From Trichomonas vaginalis G3 (lineage: Eukaryota; Parabasalia; Trichomonadida; Trichomonadidae), in assembly GCF_026262505.1 (NCBI RefSeq), contig NC_067207.1, forward strand, positions 5,836,252 through 5,900,251: 64,000 nt of DNA. The letters run 5' to 3'. The translations under genes and the position numbers were made by a program. Under the pieces are notes generated by a model, which saw only the letters and a program-made list of their open reading frames with translations, searched no databases and was not told the origin of the DNA. Positions 11,188 through 20,127 of the stretch are shown piece after piece. Within the stretch, counting starts at the first letter, position 1. Each line of letters starts with the position of its first letter.

Positions 11188-11206
11188 AATTTTTTACTGA
11201 GATGAA
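11188..11206 (+). promoter_or_regulatory. Leader motif before the 194-residue gene
   Basis: AATTTTTTACTGAGATGAA, the same as at 11013-11031 before the 51-residue gene. One of about ten TTTTTA[CT] leaders placed within about 20 bases of element ATGs. Confidence 0.55.
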
Positions 11207-11791
11207 ATGACCGAAGAAGTTGAAACGGTAGATTTGACACCACAAACAAAAAGTTCAGAACCATTGTCAAAACCTGTCAAAGAACTTACAGATGAAGAGA
11301 AAAATTCAATAATAGAAAGTGCCAGGTCTGGAAATACAAACCCTAACTACAAAGTCACTTTTCATAAAAATGGAACGGCTAGTATCTCAAAAAAGAAACA
11401 GACTCTCACAAATAAAATATTGAAGTCTGAAGGAGCTTTCGAGACAACAGATGGAAAAGTTTACTTCACTGACCAACAGTTCATTATAGAACATCTCATT
11501 GACTTAGAGTCGAAATATTCTAAACTTTACAACAAACACAAAAAGTTGAAAGGAAAACAAAAACAAATGGCATATGATATTTATGAAGATGTTGACGACA
11601 CAACTGTTCCTGCAAGTGAGGTAAAGTCAGAGGAACCAAAAAGTGACGAAAAACAGATAGAAGAAGAAAAACCAAAAACTGAAGATAAACCAAAACCAAA
11701 GTTTAGTTTCCAAACTAAACCAAGTCAACCTTCATTAGCTGGTATGGGTTGGCGTCAAAGACTTATGGCAGCAGGCGGTTATGTAAAGTAA
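11207..11791 (+). CDS. Unknown 194-residue protein of element A
   Basis: Acidic N-terminus, a central part with a short beta segment (YKVTFHKNGTASISKKKQT) and a heptad-like helix (FIIEHLIDLESKYSKLYNKHKKL), then a long E/K/P-rich linker and a glycine-rich end (GMGWRQRLMAAGGYVK). It lies 31 bases upstream of the polymerase and shares the TTTTTTACTGAGATGAA leader with its neighbour. A short remnant is kept in element B between polymerase and methyltransferase remnants. Function unknown; a replication accessory protein is a guess from position. Confidence 0.65.
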   Translation: MTEEVETVDLTPQTKSSEPLSKPVKELTDEEKNSIIESARSGNTNPNYKVTFHKNGTASISKKKQTLTNKILKSEGAFETTDGKVYFTDQQFIIEHLIDLESKYSKLYNKHKKLKGKQKQMAYDIYEDVDDTTVPASEVKSEEPKSDEKQIEEEKPKTEDKPKPKFSFQTKPSQPSLAGMGWRQRLMAAGGYVK

Positions 11792-11822
11792 AAGAAAAAA
11801 ATATTTTTTTATTTTTATAAAA

Positions 11823-13976
11823 ATGCCCCCATATAGAATGGATAGAAAATCTGCTAGAATAAAAGCAGAGTTGCAAAGATATGGTTGGAGAGTTTCGAAG
11901 AAGTTTAAATATAGGAAGGGAAGACCCATAAAAGTCTATGACAAATTGTCTGGTCTTCGCTACGAAATGGATTTGGAAACAGCACGTGCAAATTATCCAA
12001 ACAGACTAGAGAGGTTAGAAGAAGAACGTCTTATGGACATGCCTTTCGATGTTAGTGAACCTCAAGTTGAAGGACACGACGGCTTTGCCAGATTCTACTG
12101 GAAACATGACGAACAATTGCATCCTTTGAGAAGGAAAAAAGGAAAAGGTGAAGACGCACATGCTCCCATGGAAAGAACAAGATATGCATATGAAAAGTAT
12201 CGTGAAGTTAGAAGTCAAATTACATCTGGTCGAACCTTTACAGTAAACTTTGACGAAGGAAAGAACAAAGAAGGCTTCATGGGTGTACTTGCTGCCATAC
12301 AAGACGGAAATAAGAAAGGACACAATCTCAGATTGACCATAACAGATTTGGATGGTCACATTTACTATGCACATGGCAATGTCACAACAGCCGCACAACT
12401 TCTTGACGCTTTCAAGACTACAAAGAGAGAACAAATGGTTGACTCCGACTCAGACATTTTGAATGCAATTGAAGGAATTGCAAGTGTCAAGTTCGAATGG
12501 TACCAACCTAACCCTCAAGCAGTCAGACAACATGCTGGATACTTCCCGTTCAGAAATAAGTCTGACATTGACTTGACAAGGTATGGAATTTACAATTCAA
12601 TTGAAACAATTGTCAATGAACCTTGTATTCTTACATGTCTCAGGAACTCTGGTCTTGTTACAGATGAGAAAATGAAGTATCTTGAGTCATGTGTGAAGAC
12701 AAGGTACATTCTCAGAGGTCAATTGACAAAAATTGCACCGTTGGCAAATGTCAATATCCGAGTTAACATACCTACAGCTAAAGGTTCTTCACACGACGAC
12801 TATGTTGTTGACAAAGACTTACCATGGTTGAAGATTGTACTTGTCCACAACCACTTCATGTTGAACGAAAGTCTTACAAACTCATTGTTCGGAAAAGGCA
12901 AGTGCAACATTGTCAGAGCTGTAAACATTCTTTTCGAGAAAGGTTTGTTGGAACCAATTCCAGATGACAAGCTGACAGAAACTTTTGTACCAAAAGACGA
13001 AACAAACTTTTCATTGTTAGCAAGACCAAAAGTTGTTCCAGACAAAGTTATAGTACAAAAGAAGTACACAGTTCCACAAGGAGTTGGATTGTTCGGATAC
13101 CAACCTGAACCAGAAGAACTTCCAATGAGGTTGCAAGAACTTCAAGATGCTATAAACAAACTTCCATTGAGACATCCAATTGACGTCAAATTGTATTGGA
13201 GAGCATCTGAGTTAGGTCAGAAGGTTTTATATGAAACAGGTTGCTTCGACGATGTTTATGAGATAACAGGAGAAGTTTCTCAGAAGATAAGAGACTCACT
13301 TGAATTTCCACAAACTGGACCAATTGGTTGCGACAAGTTCGACTCAGATGAAAAAATATACTATGTCGACCTTAACGCTGCATACATGAGGTTTGTCCAA
13401 TATATTCCGACTGGAATTCCAAACGAAGATGGTGAGTTCCCGGGAAGGAACTATACAGTTGGAAAAGTCATACAACAACTGTATGATATTAGGAAAGCTT
13501 CAAACCCCAAACTTGCAATGACACTCAAATTGCTTATGAATTCGACATGGGGATATTCCATTAAGAAACCTCAAGCGATGAAGAGTAAACATTATGAGAA
13601 GGTCGACAACTTTGTTGAAAGGTTTTCTCCTTTTGTTTTGAAGTACGAATTCACTCAAGGTCAAAGTGGCTTAGTAACCACATTAAAACCTATTGTCGAA
13701 CATTGGTCTTACCCTCAGTTCGCAAAGGCAGTCCTTGACAACTACAACAAATTCTTCTCCGAAGTCAAATCCAAAGTGAAGGTTTACTATGAGAACATTG
13801 ACGCACTCATGACGAACGAAGAAGGATACAACAAACTCATTGAAATGGGAATGGTCGGTGAAAAGATGGGTCAATTCAAATTGGACAAAATTTTCACCGA
13901 AGTTCATGTCCTCTCCAAGCGTAAGTACTGGGGCATACTTGAAGACGGCACAGAAATAAAACATTGCATGAAATAA
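11823..13976 (+). CDS. Family B DNA polymerase of element A (protein-primed type), 717-residue frame
   Basis: Polintons copy themselves with a protein-primed PolB. The C-terminal third has the palm regions in order: motif A (YYVDLNAAYM, about residue 515), motif B (LKLLMNSTWGYSI, about 570) and the motif C region (YYENIDALMT, about 655), followed by KRKYWGILEDG. The N-terminal 500 residues include a basic start and blocks not assigned with certainty. The frame is shorter than family members usually are. The ATG follows TTTTTATTTTTATAAAA. A fragment of the same gene is in element B. Confidence 0.85.
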   Translation: MPPYRMDRKSARIKAELQRYGWRVSKKFKYRKGRPIKVYDKLSGLRYEMDLETARANYPNRLERLEEERLMDMPFDVSEPQVEGHDGFARFYWKHDEQLHPLRRKKGKGEDAHAPMERTRYAYEKYREVRSQITSGRTFTVNFDEGKNKEGFMGVLAAIQDGNKKGHNLRLTITDLDGHIYYAHGNVTTAAQLLDAFKTTKREQMVDSDSDILNAIEGIASVKFEWYQPNPQAVRQHAGYFPFRNKSDIDLTRYGIYNSIETIVNEPCILTCLRNSGLVTDEKMKYLESCVKTRYILRGQLTKIAPLANVNIRVNIPTAKGSSHDDYVVDKDLPWLKIVLVHNHFMLNESLTNSLFGKGKCNIVRAVNILFEKGLLEPIPDDKLTETFVPKDETNFSLLARPKVVPDKVIVQKKYTVPQGVGLFGYQPEPEELPMRLQELQDAINKLPLRHPIDVKLYWRASELGQKVLYETGCFDDVYEITGEVSQKIRDSLEFPQTGPIGCDKFDSDEKIYYVDLNAAYMRFVQYIPTGIPNEDGEFPGRNYTVGKVIQQLYDIRKASNPKLAMTLKLLMNSTWGYSIKKPQAMKSKHYEKVDNFVERFSPFVLKYEFTQGQSGLVTTLKPIVEHWSYPQFAKAVLDNYNKFFSEVKSKVKVYYENIDALMTNEEGYNKLIEMGMVGEKMGQFKLDKIFTEVHVLSKRKYWGILEDGTEIKHCMK

Positions 13977-14114
13977 AAAATTTTTATTCGAATTTGAATT
14001 TAAATGTGGGGAATTCTTGGTCTCAAACTCATATATAACCTGTTTGTTTGTATTTTCGTCGACTATGGCACGAGACACAAACATTGACCAAACGGACAAA
14101 AAGTGTCATTTCGG

Positions 14115-14378
14115 ATGGTCACGCAGCCAATCGCATTCGAGCACTTCGAAGAAGCCTTACGTTCCAAGGGAGAGGGTGTCTGGTGCAAGGCAGAGGTCAT
14201 GAAACTCTACGAGCAGTACATCCTCAATGCCTGGGAGGACAAATCGTCCTTGGATTGGCAATTCTACCAACTCCTCTGGGACGACCTCCTACGCAACTGG
14301 GATAACGAAAGAGCCCAATTCAAAGGTCGGGAACTAATTTTGCAAATGACCATTAATTTAACCTACTTATCCAACTAA
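14115..14378 (+). CDS. Unknown 87-residue protein
   Basis: Open frame MVTQPIAFEHFEEALRSKG ... NLTYLSN; ATG chosen at 14115 because the upstream in-frame codon at 14103 is GTG. Mostly helical, rich in W and E. The composition (EVMKLYEQYILNAWEDK, YQLLWDDLLRNWDNE) looks like a genuine small globular protein. It starts the GC-richer strip of element A. No family recognised; absent from B. Confidence 0.5.
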   Translation: MVTQPIAFEHFEEALRSKGEGVWCKAEVMKLYEQYILNAWEDKSSLDWQFYQLLWDDLLRNWDNERAQFKGRELILQMTINLTYLSN

Positions 14379-14427
14379 ACACCTAAATTTACTCGGGGTT
14401 TCCCCCTACAATAAATTTTTTTTACTC

Positions 14428-15138
14428 TTAGAACCACTCGAGGTTCTCCTTACGGTTGTTGAGCTTGTCACCGTCAATGTGTCTGACCTTCGTCTTCTTG
14501 TTTGGATTTGGAACCCATTGCATACCGACAAGCCTTCCCATGGAAATTGTACCGTAATTCCGAAGGGTAAGGCTCAAGTGTCCCAAGTTGTTGAGGACTG
14601 GGGTAAGAACCTTGCCGGTCTCCTTGTTGCGGATTTTGTATGGGTAGGGTTGGGAAATTTCATAACTGTCATCGGCAACAAGGGTTGCCCAAACTTCCTT
14701 TTCTTCGTGTTTCTCTTCTTCGTGTTTCTCTTCTTCTTCCTCTTCTTCTTCGTGTTTCTCTTCTTCCTCGAAAACTCCTTCTTCAATTTGGTACTCACGA
14801 AGTACGGTGTTGCATGTTCTGTCCTTTCCGAGTACCTTCCAGATGGCGTCTATCTCTTCGAAGAAACGGTAGATGAGTCTGGCAAGGTCTCGGTTCTCTC
14901 TCTCGTAATTGCGCAAGGTTTCCGCGAAATCGTTCAGGCATTTCTCATTGGAAGCTTGGTTCATGAGGAACTCACCTTTAAGTTCCTTCATCTCTGTCAT
15001 AAGACTACTTTGGAGAGTCTTAATGGTGTTTGTCAGATGAGCGTTCAATTGGACAATTTGAAGTTGAACTGGGCGCTTGTCTGGCAACCTTGAAAGGACA
15101 TCTGCCATTGAGTTTGGCTTCGGTGCTTGTTCGGACAT
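14428..15138 (-). CDS. Coiled-coil protein with C-terminal HNH-type endonuclease-like domain, 236 residues
   Basis: The first half is helical (about residues 30-115), followed by an acidic E/K/H-rich linker. The last 75 residues match the NUMOD4/HNH_3 pattern of homing-type endonucleases: KIRNKETGKVLTP, LGHLSLTLRNYGTISMGRLV and VRHIDGDKLNNRKENLEWF with the H and two N of the HNH signature. Such domains nick DNA and spread with phage and giant-virus genes. The linker codes for repeated EEEKHEE units. It reads leftward, 33 bases from the next leftward gene. Absent from B. Nuclease activity is inferred. Confidence 0.75.
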   Translation of the reverse strand: MSEQAPKPNSMADVLSRLPDKRPVQLQIVQLNAHLTNTIKTLQSSLMTEMKELKGEFLMNQASNEKCLNDFAETLRNYERENRDLARLIYRFFEEIDAIWKVLGKDRTCNTVLREYQIEEGVFEEEEKHEEEEEEEEKHEEEKHEEKEVWATLVADDSYEISQPYPYKIRNKETGKVLTPVLNNLGHLSLTLRNYGTISMGRLVGMQWVPNPNKKTKVRHIDGDKLNNRKENLEWF

Positions 15139-15170
15139 CGAAAAAATGAAGTGGTTTGAGAATGACGGTT

Positions 15171-15755
15171 TTACTTCAAAAAGCTTGTTATGACGGTTAA
15201 GTCATACAACAAGTTTAAAATAATATCTTGTTCTTCTTCTGAACGTTTGTTGTCTCTTCCGATAAAAGTTTCGAACATGAGAACCAAAAAACGTTTTTTG
15301 AGATTGCGGAAGAGTTCAGGCAAACGTTCATATTCTGGATATGTTGGGAGCAGTTCGAAACATCTGAGCTGACTTTCGGACAAAATTGGGACAATGTCAA
15401 CAAATTCATCTTTGGTCGGACTGCTTGAAGGTAAGTCCCTTACATGTAAGTAGCTCTGGTAAAGTCTTCTCATTTCTGCTAACTTTTGGAGTATAGCTTC
15501 GTAGTTTAGAAGTTTTAATTTTAATTGTCTTATTCCACTCTTGACATCTAAACGGTAACTATCCATGAGGTCAAGAGTAGCTTTGGTAGCTTTAAGTGGA
15601 GCTATCTGTTCCTTGACTTCTGCAATTTTGGTTGCAATAGTGATTTGAGCTCCTTCAAGTTCGCCGTCTATGTCGTTCTCAACACCTTCAACCATAGCTT
15701 GAAACTCTTCATCGGTCCATTGAGATTGGTGTGGGACGAATTTAACTTGCTTCAT
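15171..15755 (-). CDS. Unknown helical 194-residue protein
   Basis: Long helices with coiled-coil character (GELEGAQITIATKIAEVKEQI, KLKLLNYEAILQKLAEMRRLYQSYL) and a conserved-looking end with LLPTYPEYERLPELFRNL. Nearly identical to the protein at 52962 in element B, so it belongs to the shared gene set. No family recognised. Confidence 0.65.
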   Translation of the reverse strand: MKQVKFVPHQSQWTDEEFQAMVEGVENDIDGELEGAQITIATKIAEVKEQIAPLKATKATLDLMDSYRLDVKSGIRQLKLKLLNYEAILQKLAEMRRLYQSYLHVRDLPSSSPTKDEFVDIVPILSESQLRCFELLPTYPEYERLPELFRNLKKRFLVLMFETFIGRDNKRSEEEQDIILNLLYDLTVITSFLK

Positions 15756-15878
15756 TCAAAAAATGAAAAAAATGTTTTTACTCAAAGCGTGCCATGTATA
15801 TGGCTATAAGAAACTTACCAGAAGGCTTCTTCTTCACATGCGTAAAAACATAAAAAAGGTGAAGTTAAAATGAGATGT

Positions 15879-16238
15879 TTACTGAACTGGCTGAATGTCG
15901 CCTTCACAGGTTATGTAGAACGGCTGACCCGAGAAGTGAAGGAGAGACTGAATTGCCAATTTCATATGGGGTAGGGGGTTCTCCTTGTTTGGTATTTTTA
16001 TCCAAGGACGTTTGTTTAGGAACTTAACAAGAGCTTCTCTTTTGGCGTCCTTTATGTCATCGTAGGCTGTCCCGTCTGGTATTTGAATTGGAATTCCAGT
16101 CGAAGTCTCGAGCTGAAGTGTAGACCTTCCAGAAATAGAGATGAACTTGACCTTGGGCTTCATTACCTTGCGCAAGTAGTCTTTTACGCAGTCGTTAATT
16201 TCAATTAGGTAAATTGCCTCGTCAAGTCCTTCTTGCAT
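15879..16238 (-). CDS. Unknown 119-residue protein
   Basis: Starts at MQEGLDEAIYLIEINDC (ATG 16238-16236), just inside the palindromic array; the longer frame upstream merely reads through the repeats. Beta-rich middle (VKFISISGRSTLQLETSTGIPIQIP) and a helix/beta end (MKLAIQSLLHFSGQPFYITCEG). Divergent from the gene at 16523, with the palindromic array between them. Counterpart in B at 52481; a further diverged start is in the 41035-41570 insert. No family recognised. Confidence 0.65.
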   Translation of the reverse strand: MQEGLDEAIYLIEINDCVKDYLRKVMKPKVKFISISGRSTLQLETSTGIPIQIPDGTAYDDIKDAKREALVKFLNKRPWIKIPNKENPLPHMKLAIQSLLHFSGQPFYITCEGDIQPVQ

Positions 16239-16250
16239 TCCAAGTTCTTC

Positions 16251-16514
16251 CATCCGACAGGAAAATATTTTCCCGACAAAGGGAAAAATTTTTCCTTCCG
16301 ACAGGAAAATATTTTCCTTCCGACAGGAAAAATTTTTCCTTCCGACGGGAAGAACTCTTCCAGTTGTCCGTCCGTAAACCATTCAAATTTTCGAAAATTG
16401 AGAACTTTTTGGTCGAACTTCAGAAAAAGTTTTTCCTTCCGACAGGAAAAGTTTTTCCTTCCGACAGGAAAAATTTTTCCTTCCGACAGGAAAATATTTT
16501 CCTTCCGACAGGAC
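16251..16514. repeat. Palindromic 22-bp array between divergent genes (copy 1)
   Basis: Units of TTCCGACA plus a 14-bp perfect palindrome (GGAAAAATTTTTCC or GGAAAATATTTTCC) flank a central spacer that holds another palindrome, AATTTTCGAAAATT at 16386-16399. The array sits between the divergent starts at 16238 and 16523. Related arrays lie at 41132-41488 and 52272-52474. A two-way promoter or replication origin is inferred from position and symmetry. Confidence 0.9.
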
Positions 16515-16522
16515 ACAAACGG

Positions 16523-17128
16523 ATGACTGACGTTCCTCTTCCTGAATGCCTTCCAAAGCCAGAAAAACCGAAAGCTGCAGAACCACAACAGTCTCCTCAG
16601 CAACCACAACAACCTCAGTTCCAGCAAGTACCTCCACCAAATTACTACCAATTTCCACCTCAAGGTTACTACCAATTTCCACCACAAGGCTTCCCGAACT
16701 ACCCTCCTCCTCAGCCTATGCCTTACTTCCCCAACCCTTGGATGTTCCAGCAAGCTCCACCCCAGCAATTCCAATCTCAATCCCAATCGAAGAGAGACCA
16801 AGAGTTCGAAGAAGGTCTGAACCGTTTATGCAAAGATTATGCCACAGCCCCTATGGAAGACGACAGGCTTTCAGTCTCTTCCCTCAAATCGACCGATTCG
16901 ACTCGTACCACAGATTCGGTCAAAGACAGAGACGACTACCTCAAGCAGTCTGAGAGACTCTTCATCCTACAACCATTTACAGTTGGAGCTCTCAAGAACA
17001 TGCGCAATTACGAAGGTCAGACACCAGCTGGAGACCGCAAAACAGACGTACTCGCAAGAGCCGTCCAGCTCGTCAAGACAAAGACTGAGATAGTCGACTT
17101 CATTCTTGCAGCTTGCCCATACAAGTAA
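16523..17128 (+). CDS. Proline/glutamine-rich protein, 201 residues
   Basis: Start chosen at MTDVPLPECLPKPEKPK after the palindromic array; the open frame reaches further upstream only because the 22-bp repeats lack stops. The first half has P/Q/Y/F-rich repeats (YYQFPPQG, FPNYPPPQPMPYFPN), the second half a charged, serine-rich part and a compact end (ERLFILQPFTVGALKNMRNY, KTEIVDFILAACPYK). Counterpart in B at 51678-52262. Function unknown; the low-complexity part suggests a scaffold or assembly protein. Confidence 0.65.
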   Translation: MTDVPLPECLPKPEKPKAAEPQQSPQQPQQPQFQQVPPPNYYQFPPQGYYQFPPQGFPNYPPPQPMPYFPNPWMFQQAPPQQFQSQSQSKRDQEFEEGLNRLCKDYATAPMEDDRLSVSSLKSTDSTRTTDSVKDRDDYLKQSERLFILQPFTVGALKNMRNYEGQTPAGDRKTDVLARAVQLVKTKTEIVDFILAACPYK

Positions 17129-17156
17129 AAAAATAAACAATTACGAGTTAAACTTT

Positions 17157-17357
17157 TTATTCTTTCTTTTCTGAGTTGTTTAGAGCTGGTTTCTCTTGTA
17201 GGAACCTTTCGTACTCTTCCATGGTTATGTAATTGCGAATTTGGTACGCAATTCCAGATTCGTTGTTTTTGAACCTTACGTATGTAACGCTTCCATCCTC
17301 CTCAGGGAAGTAAGCTGCTAACATCTGACCAAGTTTTCTCGGTGGCTCGGAGCTCAT
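17157..17357 (-). CDS. Unknown 66-residue protein
   Basis: MSSEPPRKLGQMLAAYFPEE ... NNSEKKE. A small beta/helix protein (GSVTYVRFKNN, YITMEEYERFLQEK). Convergent with the gene at 16523, with ends about 30 bases apart. Counterpart in B at 51450. No family recognised. Confidence 0.55.
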   Translation of the reverse strand: MSSEPPRKLGQMLAAYFPEEDGSVTYVRFKNNESGIAYQIRNYITMEEYERFLQEKPALNNSEKKE

Positions 17358-17393
17358 TAAAAATGTCACTTTTTAAACGTTAAGTTTTTAGTC

Positions 17394-17582
17394 TTATTTT
17401 ACCCTTTGTTTGTCAAGGTAGTATTGGAGCGCAATTTCTCCAAATTCTCTGTGTCGGAGTTCTTCAGCATTTTCCAAGGTGTACCTGGAGAACTCAAAGA
17501 AGTTGTCAAGAACATACTGCCATGCTGCTCTTCTGAGTTCGTCGGTATTTTGGAAGTGTTGCACCTTCGAGTCTTCTGACAT
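17394..17582 (-). CDS. Unknown 62-residue helical protein
   Basis: MSEDSKVQHFQNTDELRRAA ... YYLDKQRVK; predicted all helical from the sequence pattern. Nearly identical to 51225-51413 in B, so selection or very recent shared origin is likely. It follows the hairpin repeats at 17616-17760. No family recognised. Confidence 0.6.
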   Translation of the reverse strand: MSEDSKVQHFQNTDELRRAAWQYVLDNFFEFSRYTLENAEELRHREFGEIALQYYLDKQRVK

Positions 17583-17615
17583 GAAAAAAAATGACCAAAT
17601 TTCATTATATAACTG

Positions 17616-17760
17616 TTATTTTTTACGAAGTGAACTTTTGCACTTCGTTTAAAATACACTATTTTTGTGTTATTTTTTACGAAGTGAACTTTTGCACTTC
17701 GTTTAAAATACACTATTTTTGTGTTATTTTTTACGAAGTGAACTTTTGCACTTCGTAAAA
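17616..17760. repeat. Three 54-bp hairpin repeats
   Basis: Each unit holds ACGAAGTG and CACTTCGT as inverted arms around an 8-base loop, followed by an A/T-rich linker. They lie between divergent starts (17582 leftward, 17854 rightward). Related, longer units occupy 43160-43910 in element B. Confidence 0.88.
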
Positions 17761-17853
17761 AAATCCCTGAAATCATATCTTTTATACAAGATAGAAAAAA
17801 TAAAGTTAGTTTTTTATAAAATATTTTTTTTATTTTGTATGTAAGAACAGAAA

Positions 17854-18465
17854 ATGACAAACATTGAGTTTGAAACAGTTAAAAAGATAGACAATGACAC
17901 CAAAGTGGTTAGAATTGGTGATTTAAACGTAAGATACTCAAAGAAATACAACAAATATTCTTTGTCAGACATTCTAACACCATCTGGAAAGAAAACATAC
18001 CATTGGGTTGGAATTGCTTCAACTCAGAAAATTTTGACAAGAAATCCTGAGCTTATGATATCGGTAAGATTTCATGGAACAAGAGCATATCTTATAGACA
18101 AAAGTCTTATACCAATAGTTTTGTTATGGTTAGACCCAGTTGTTGGATATAACTTCATAACATATGGTTCATTCGATACGGAACGTTGCAGTGAAGGCTT
18201 ACTTTACATCGTTCAGAAACCGAAGGACTTCAACACAAAAAGATATAAGATAGGAAGAACATATAATATAACTCAAAGATATGACTCTACAGTCAATAGA
18301 GTCAAGGTTGTGTTTGTAAATGATATGAGAGCTGCTGAAACAGAACTACTTGAAAAGTTTGAGAAAATGTATGGTGCTCCCATAAAAGGTAAAGAAACGT
18401 TTGAAGTAGATGAGATAGATAAAGCTATAAAATTATTTGACGAAGTTGCTGAAAAATACATGTAA
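17854..18465 (+). CDS. T5orf172/GIY-YIG-like protein with KilA-N-like N-terminus, 203 residues
   Basis: Residues about 105-190 match the T5orf172 (MUG113, GIY-YIG superfamily) pattern: GLLYIVQKPKDFNTKRYKIG, ITQRYD and the later AAETELLEKFEKMYG with TFEVDEIDKAI. The N-terminal part (RYSKKYNKYSLSDIL, RAYLIDKSLIPIVLLWLDPV) resembles a KilA-N domain, an association known in phages and giant viruses. A nearly identical protein is at 42477-43088 in B. DNA binding or nicking is the likely role; the N-terminal assignment is tentative. Confidence 0.7.
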   Translation: MTNIEFETVKKIDNDTKVVRIGDLNVRYSKKYNKYSLSDILTPSGKKTYHWVGIASTQKILTRNPELMISVRFHGTRAYLIDKSLIPIVLLWLDPVVGYNFITYGSFDTERCSEGLLYIVQKPKDFNTKRYKIGRTYNITQRYDSTVNRVKVVFVNDMRAAETELLEKFEKMYGAPIKGKETFEVDEIDKAIKLFDEVAEKYM

Positions 18466-18486
18466 AGCGTTTATTTTTGGTCTTTT

Positions 18487-18741
18487 GTGAAAGTCAGAAG
18501 AAACAACAAAAGCTTTTACGACCTTGCTAAGATTTACAAATCTGAAAGAAATTGGTTCTATCGCGAAAACTTACCGATTTCAATGACCCCGAATGAAGAT
18601 GTGAAACAAATAGTTCAAGATACGTTACCTCAAACACACTATGATATGAAAGGTTGTACAATACTTACCTTCAAAGAAGATTTGCCATTGTTAAAGGAAA
18701 AAATAACAGAGTATTTTGACAACTTCAAACAAGCAGAGTAA
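18487..18741 (+). pseudogene. C-terminal remnant of a KilA-N protein
   Basis: The 84-residue frame (RRNNKSFYDLAKIYKSERNW ...) matches only the C-terminal part of the 274-residue KilA-N protein at 41582-42406 in B. Element A keeps just this remnant. It ends close to the ATPase gene, which is convergent. Confidence 0.8.
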
Positions 18742-18756
18742 ATGAACCATTTATTT

Positions 18757-19628
18757 TTATTGACTTTTTACAATTTGAACTTTGTTCGCGTAGATATGAA
18801 TTCTGAAAGAAGTATGAGGGTCTTGTATGACTTTGTACTTCTCCCATAGTTCATGTCTGTCAAACTTACCTGCCATGGACTCTTTCATAAGTTCCATGAA
18901 ATCGTCTTCGGACAATCCGGGGAAAAGTATAATATCAGTAAGTATTCTTTTAACATCCTTACTTAAACTCTTGGCTGTCTGTACACAAATGACAACTGAA
19001 ATGTTAAAGTGTCTGAGCTTCTTAAGAATTCGACACATGTCTTGTTCTCTGTTCTTTAACAAAGGATGAGAAGCAAAGTCATCTAAGATAAGAAGACATC
19101 TGTGAGGGTAAGTCTTCCAATCGTAAGATTGCAATTTCTTCGAAAGGTACTCATCTCTTTCTGTTTGTTTCTGAAGTGTTTCTTCTCTAATATTCTCTGC
19201 ATTTCCTCATTTGGGTCTTTAAACTTCGAGTTTATATACTCATTTATAGCATTGTACTTCAAAACTCTTCTTTGGTACTTCTTTATCCAATCTAACAACT
19301 CAGAGTCTTCTATACATACTAACTTAGACTTCTTTATAATATCTTTGAACGAATTGACGGTTTGGTCAAATTGACCCGAAGTACTACAAATGACTACTAA
19401 CTCATAGAATGGGTTCTTCTCATCTAGTTCTTGTTGTTGTGCAGCCATTTTAAGATAAGTGAAAGTCTTACCCGACCCAGGTGGTGCAATTAGACCTGTT
19501 ATACCATTCTGAGCAAATAAGAACTTGTCATGTATGGGTTTTATCTGAGCATTTTCTAACTTCCTCTTGTTCTTGTTTAAAACATTCTCAAATTTCTTGT
19601 CAATGTCAGCAAACTTTTTTTCTAACAT
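18757..19628 (-). pseudogene. Packaging ATPase (FtsK/HerA, A32-like) of element A, broken
   Basis: The genome-packaging ATPase of Polintons. Walker A is APPGSGKT and Walker B RCLLILDDFA. Start taken at MLEKKFADIDKKF, because reading further upstream runs antisense through the gene at 19665. About one interruption. The counterpart in B (40154-41029) is open throughout. Confidence 0.88.
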
Positions 19629-19664
19629 ATTTTTAGAAAAATTAAAATTTTTATCTTTTAGAAA

Positions 19665-20111
19665 ATGTCTAGCGATTTCGCTATCTATATTCGAGACAAG
19701 CTTTTCGACAGCAAAACATCTGTCGACCATAAAATCTTACATAGTGTAAACAAGAAAGGGGAATTTGTTCTAAAGTTCTGTTTCTGGGAATATGACAAGA
19801 ACCATAAAACATTAAGCAGAGCAGTCTTAAAATTTGTCAATGACAGACTTGTTGACAGAGATGACGCCTCTTGGAGAGATGAAGTCCAACAAAACTTCTT
19901 AGAATGCAAAGAAGACACATGCGCTGTTCTTGAAGATGAAATAGAAAACAGAATAGAAGAGCTATTAAAGGACAAAGAACTTTTACAAAAATATGGTTCT
20001 GAGAAGTTTGACATAACTCCACCAGAGAAGAAGAAGAGAGAAAAGAAAGAAAAGAAAGTAGAAGAAGAGAAGAAAGAACCAGAGCCAGAGAAAAAGAAAT
20101 TTGACATGTAA
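19665..20111 (+). CDS. Unknown 148-residue protein with K/E-rich tail
   Basis: MSSDFAIYIRDKLFDSKTSV... with a folded first part (GEFVLKFCFWEYDKNHKTLS) and a strongly charged tail (EKKKREKKEKKVEEEKKEPE). It is divergent from the ATPase and convergent with the gene ending at 20128. Leader TTTTTATCTTTTAGAAA precedes the ATG. The B copy at 39671-40117 differs by only a few residues. Function unknown. Confidence 0.65.
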   Translation: MSSDFAIYIRDKLFDSKTSVDHKILHSVNKKGEFVLKFCFWEYDKNHKTLSRAVLKFVNDRLVDRDDASWRDEVQQNFLECKEDTCAVLEDEIENRIEELLKDKELLQKYGSEKFDITPPEKKKREKKEKKVEEEKKEPEPEKKKFDM

Positions 20112-20127
20112 AAATAAAATTTTATTT

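Noticed and set aside
16251-16514. CRISPR-like look of regular short repeats
   Set aside because: The units are adjoining palindromes without unique spacers, in a eukaryotic mobile element with no cas genes.
16214-16522. N-terminal extension of the proline-rich gene (RKIFSRQREKFFLPTGKYF)
   Set aside because: It translates the palindromic array and is not kept in the other copies; the ATG at 16523 after the array is preferred.
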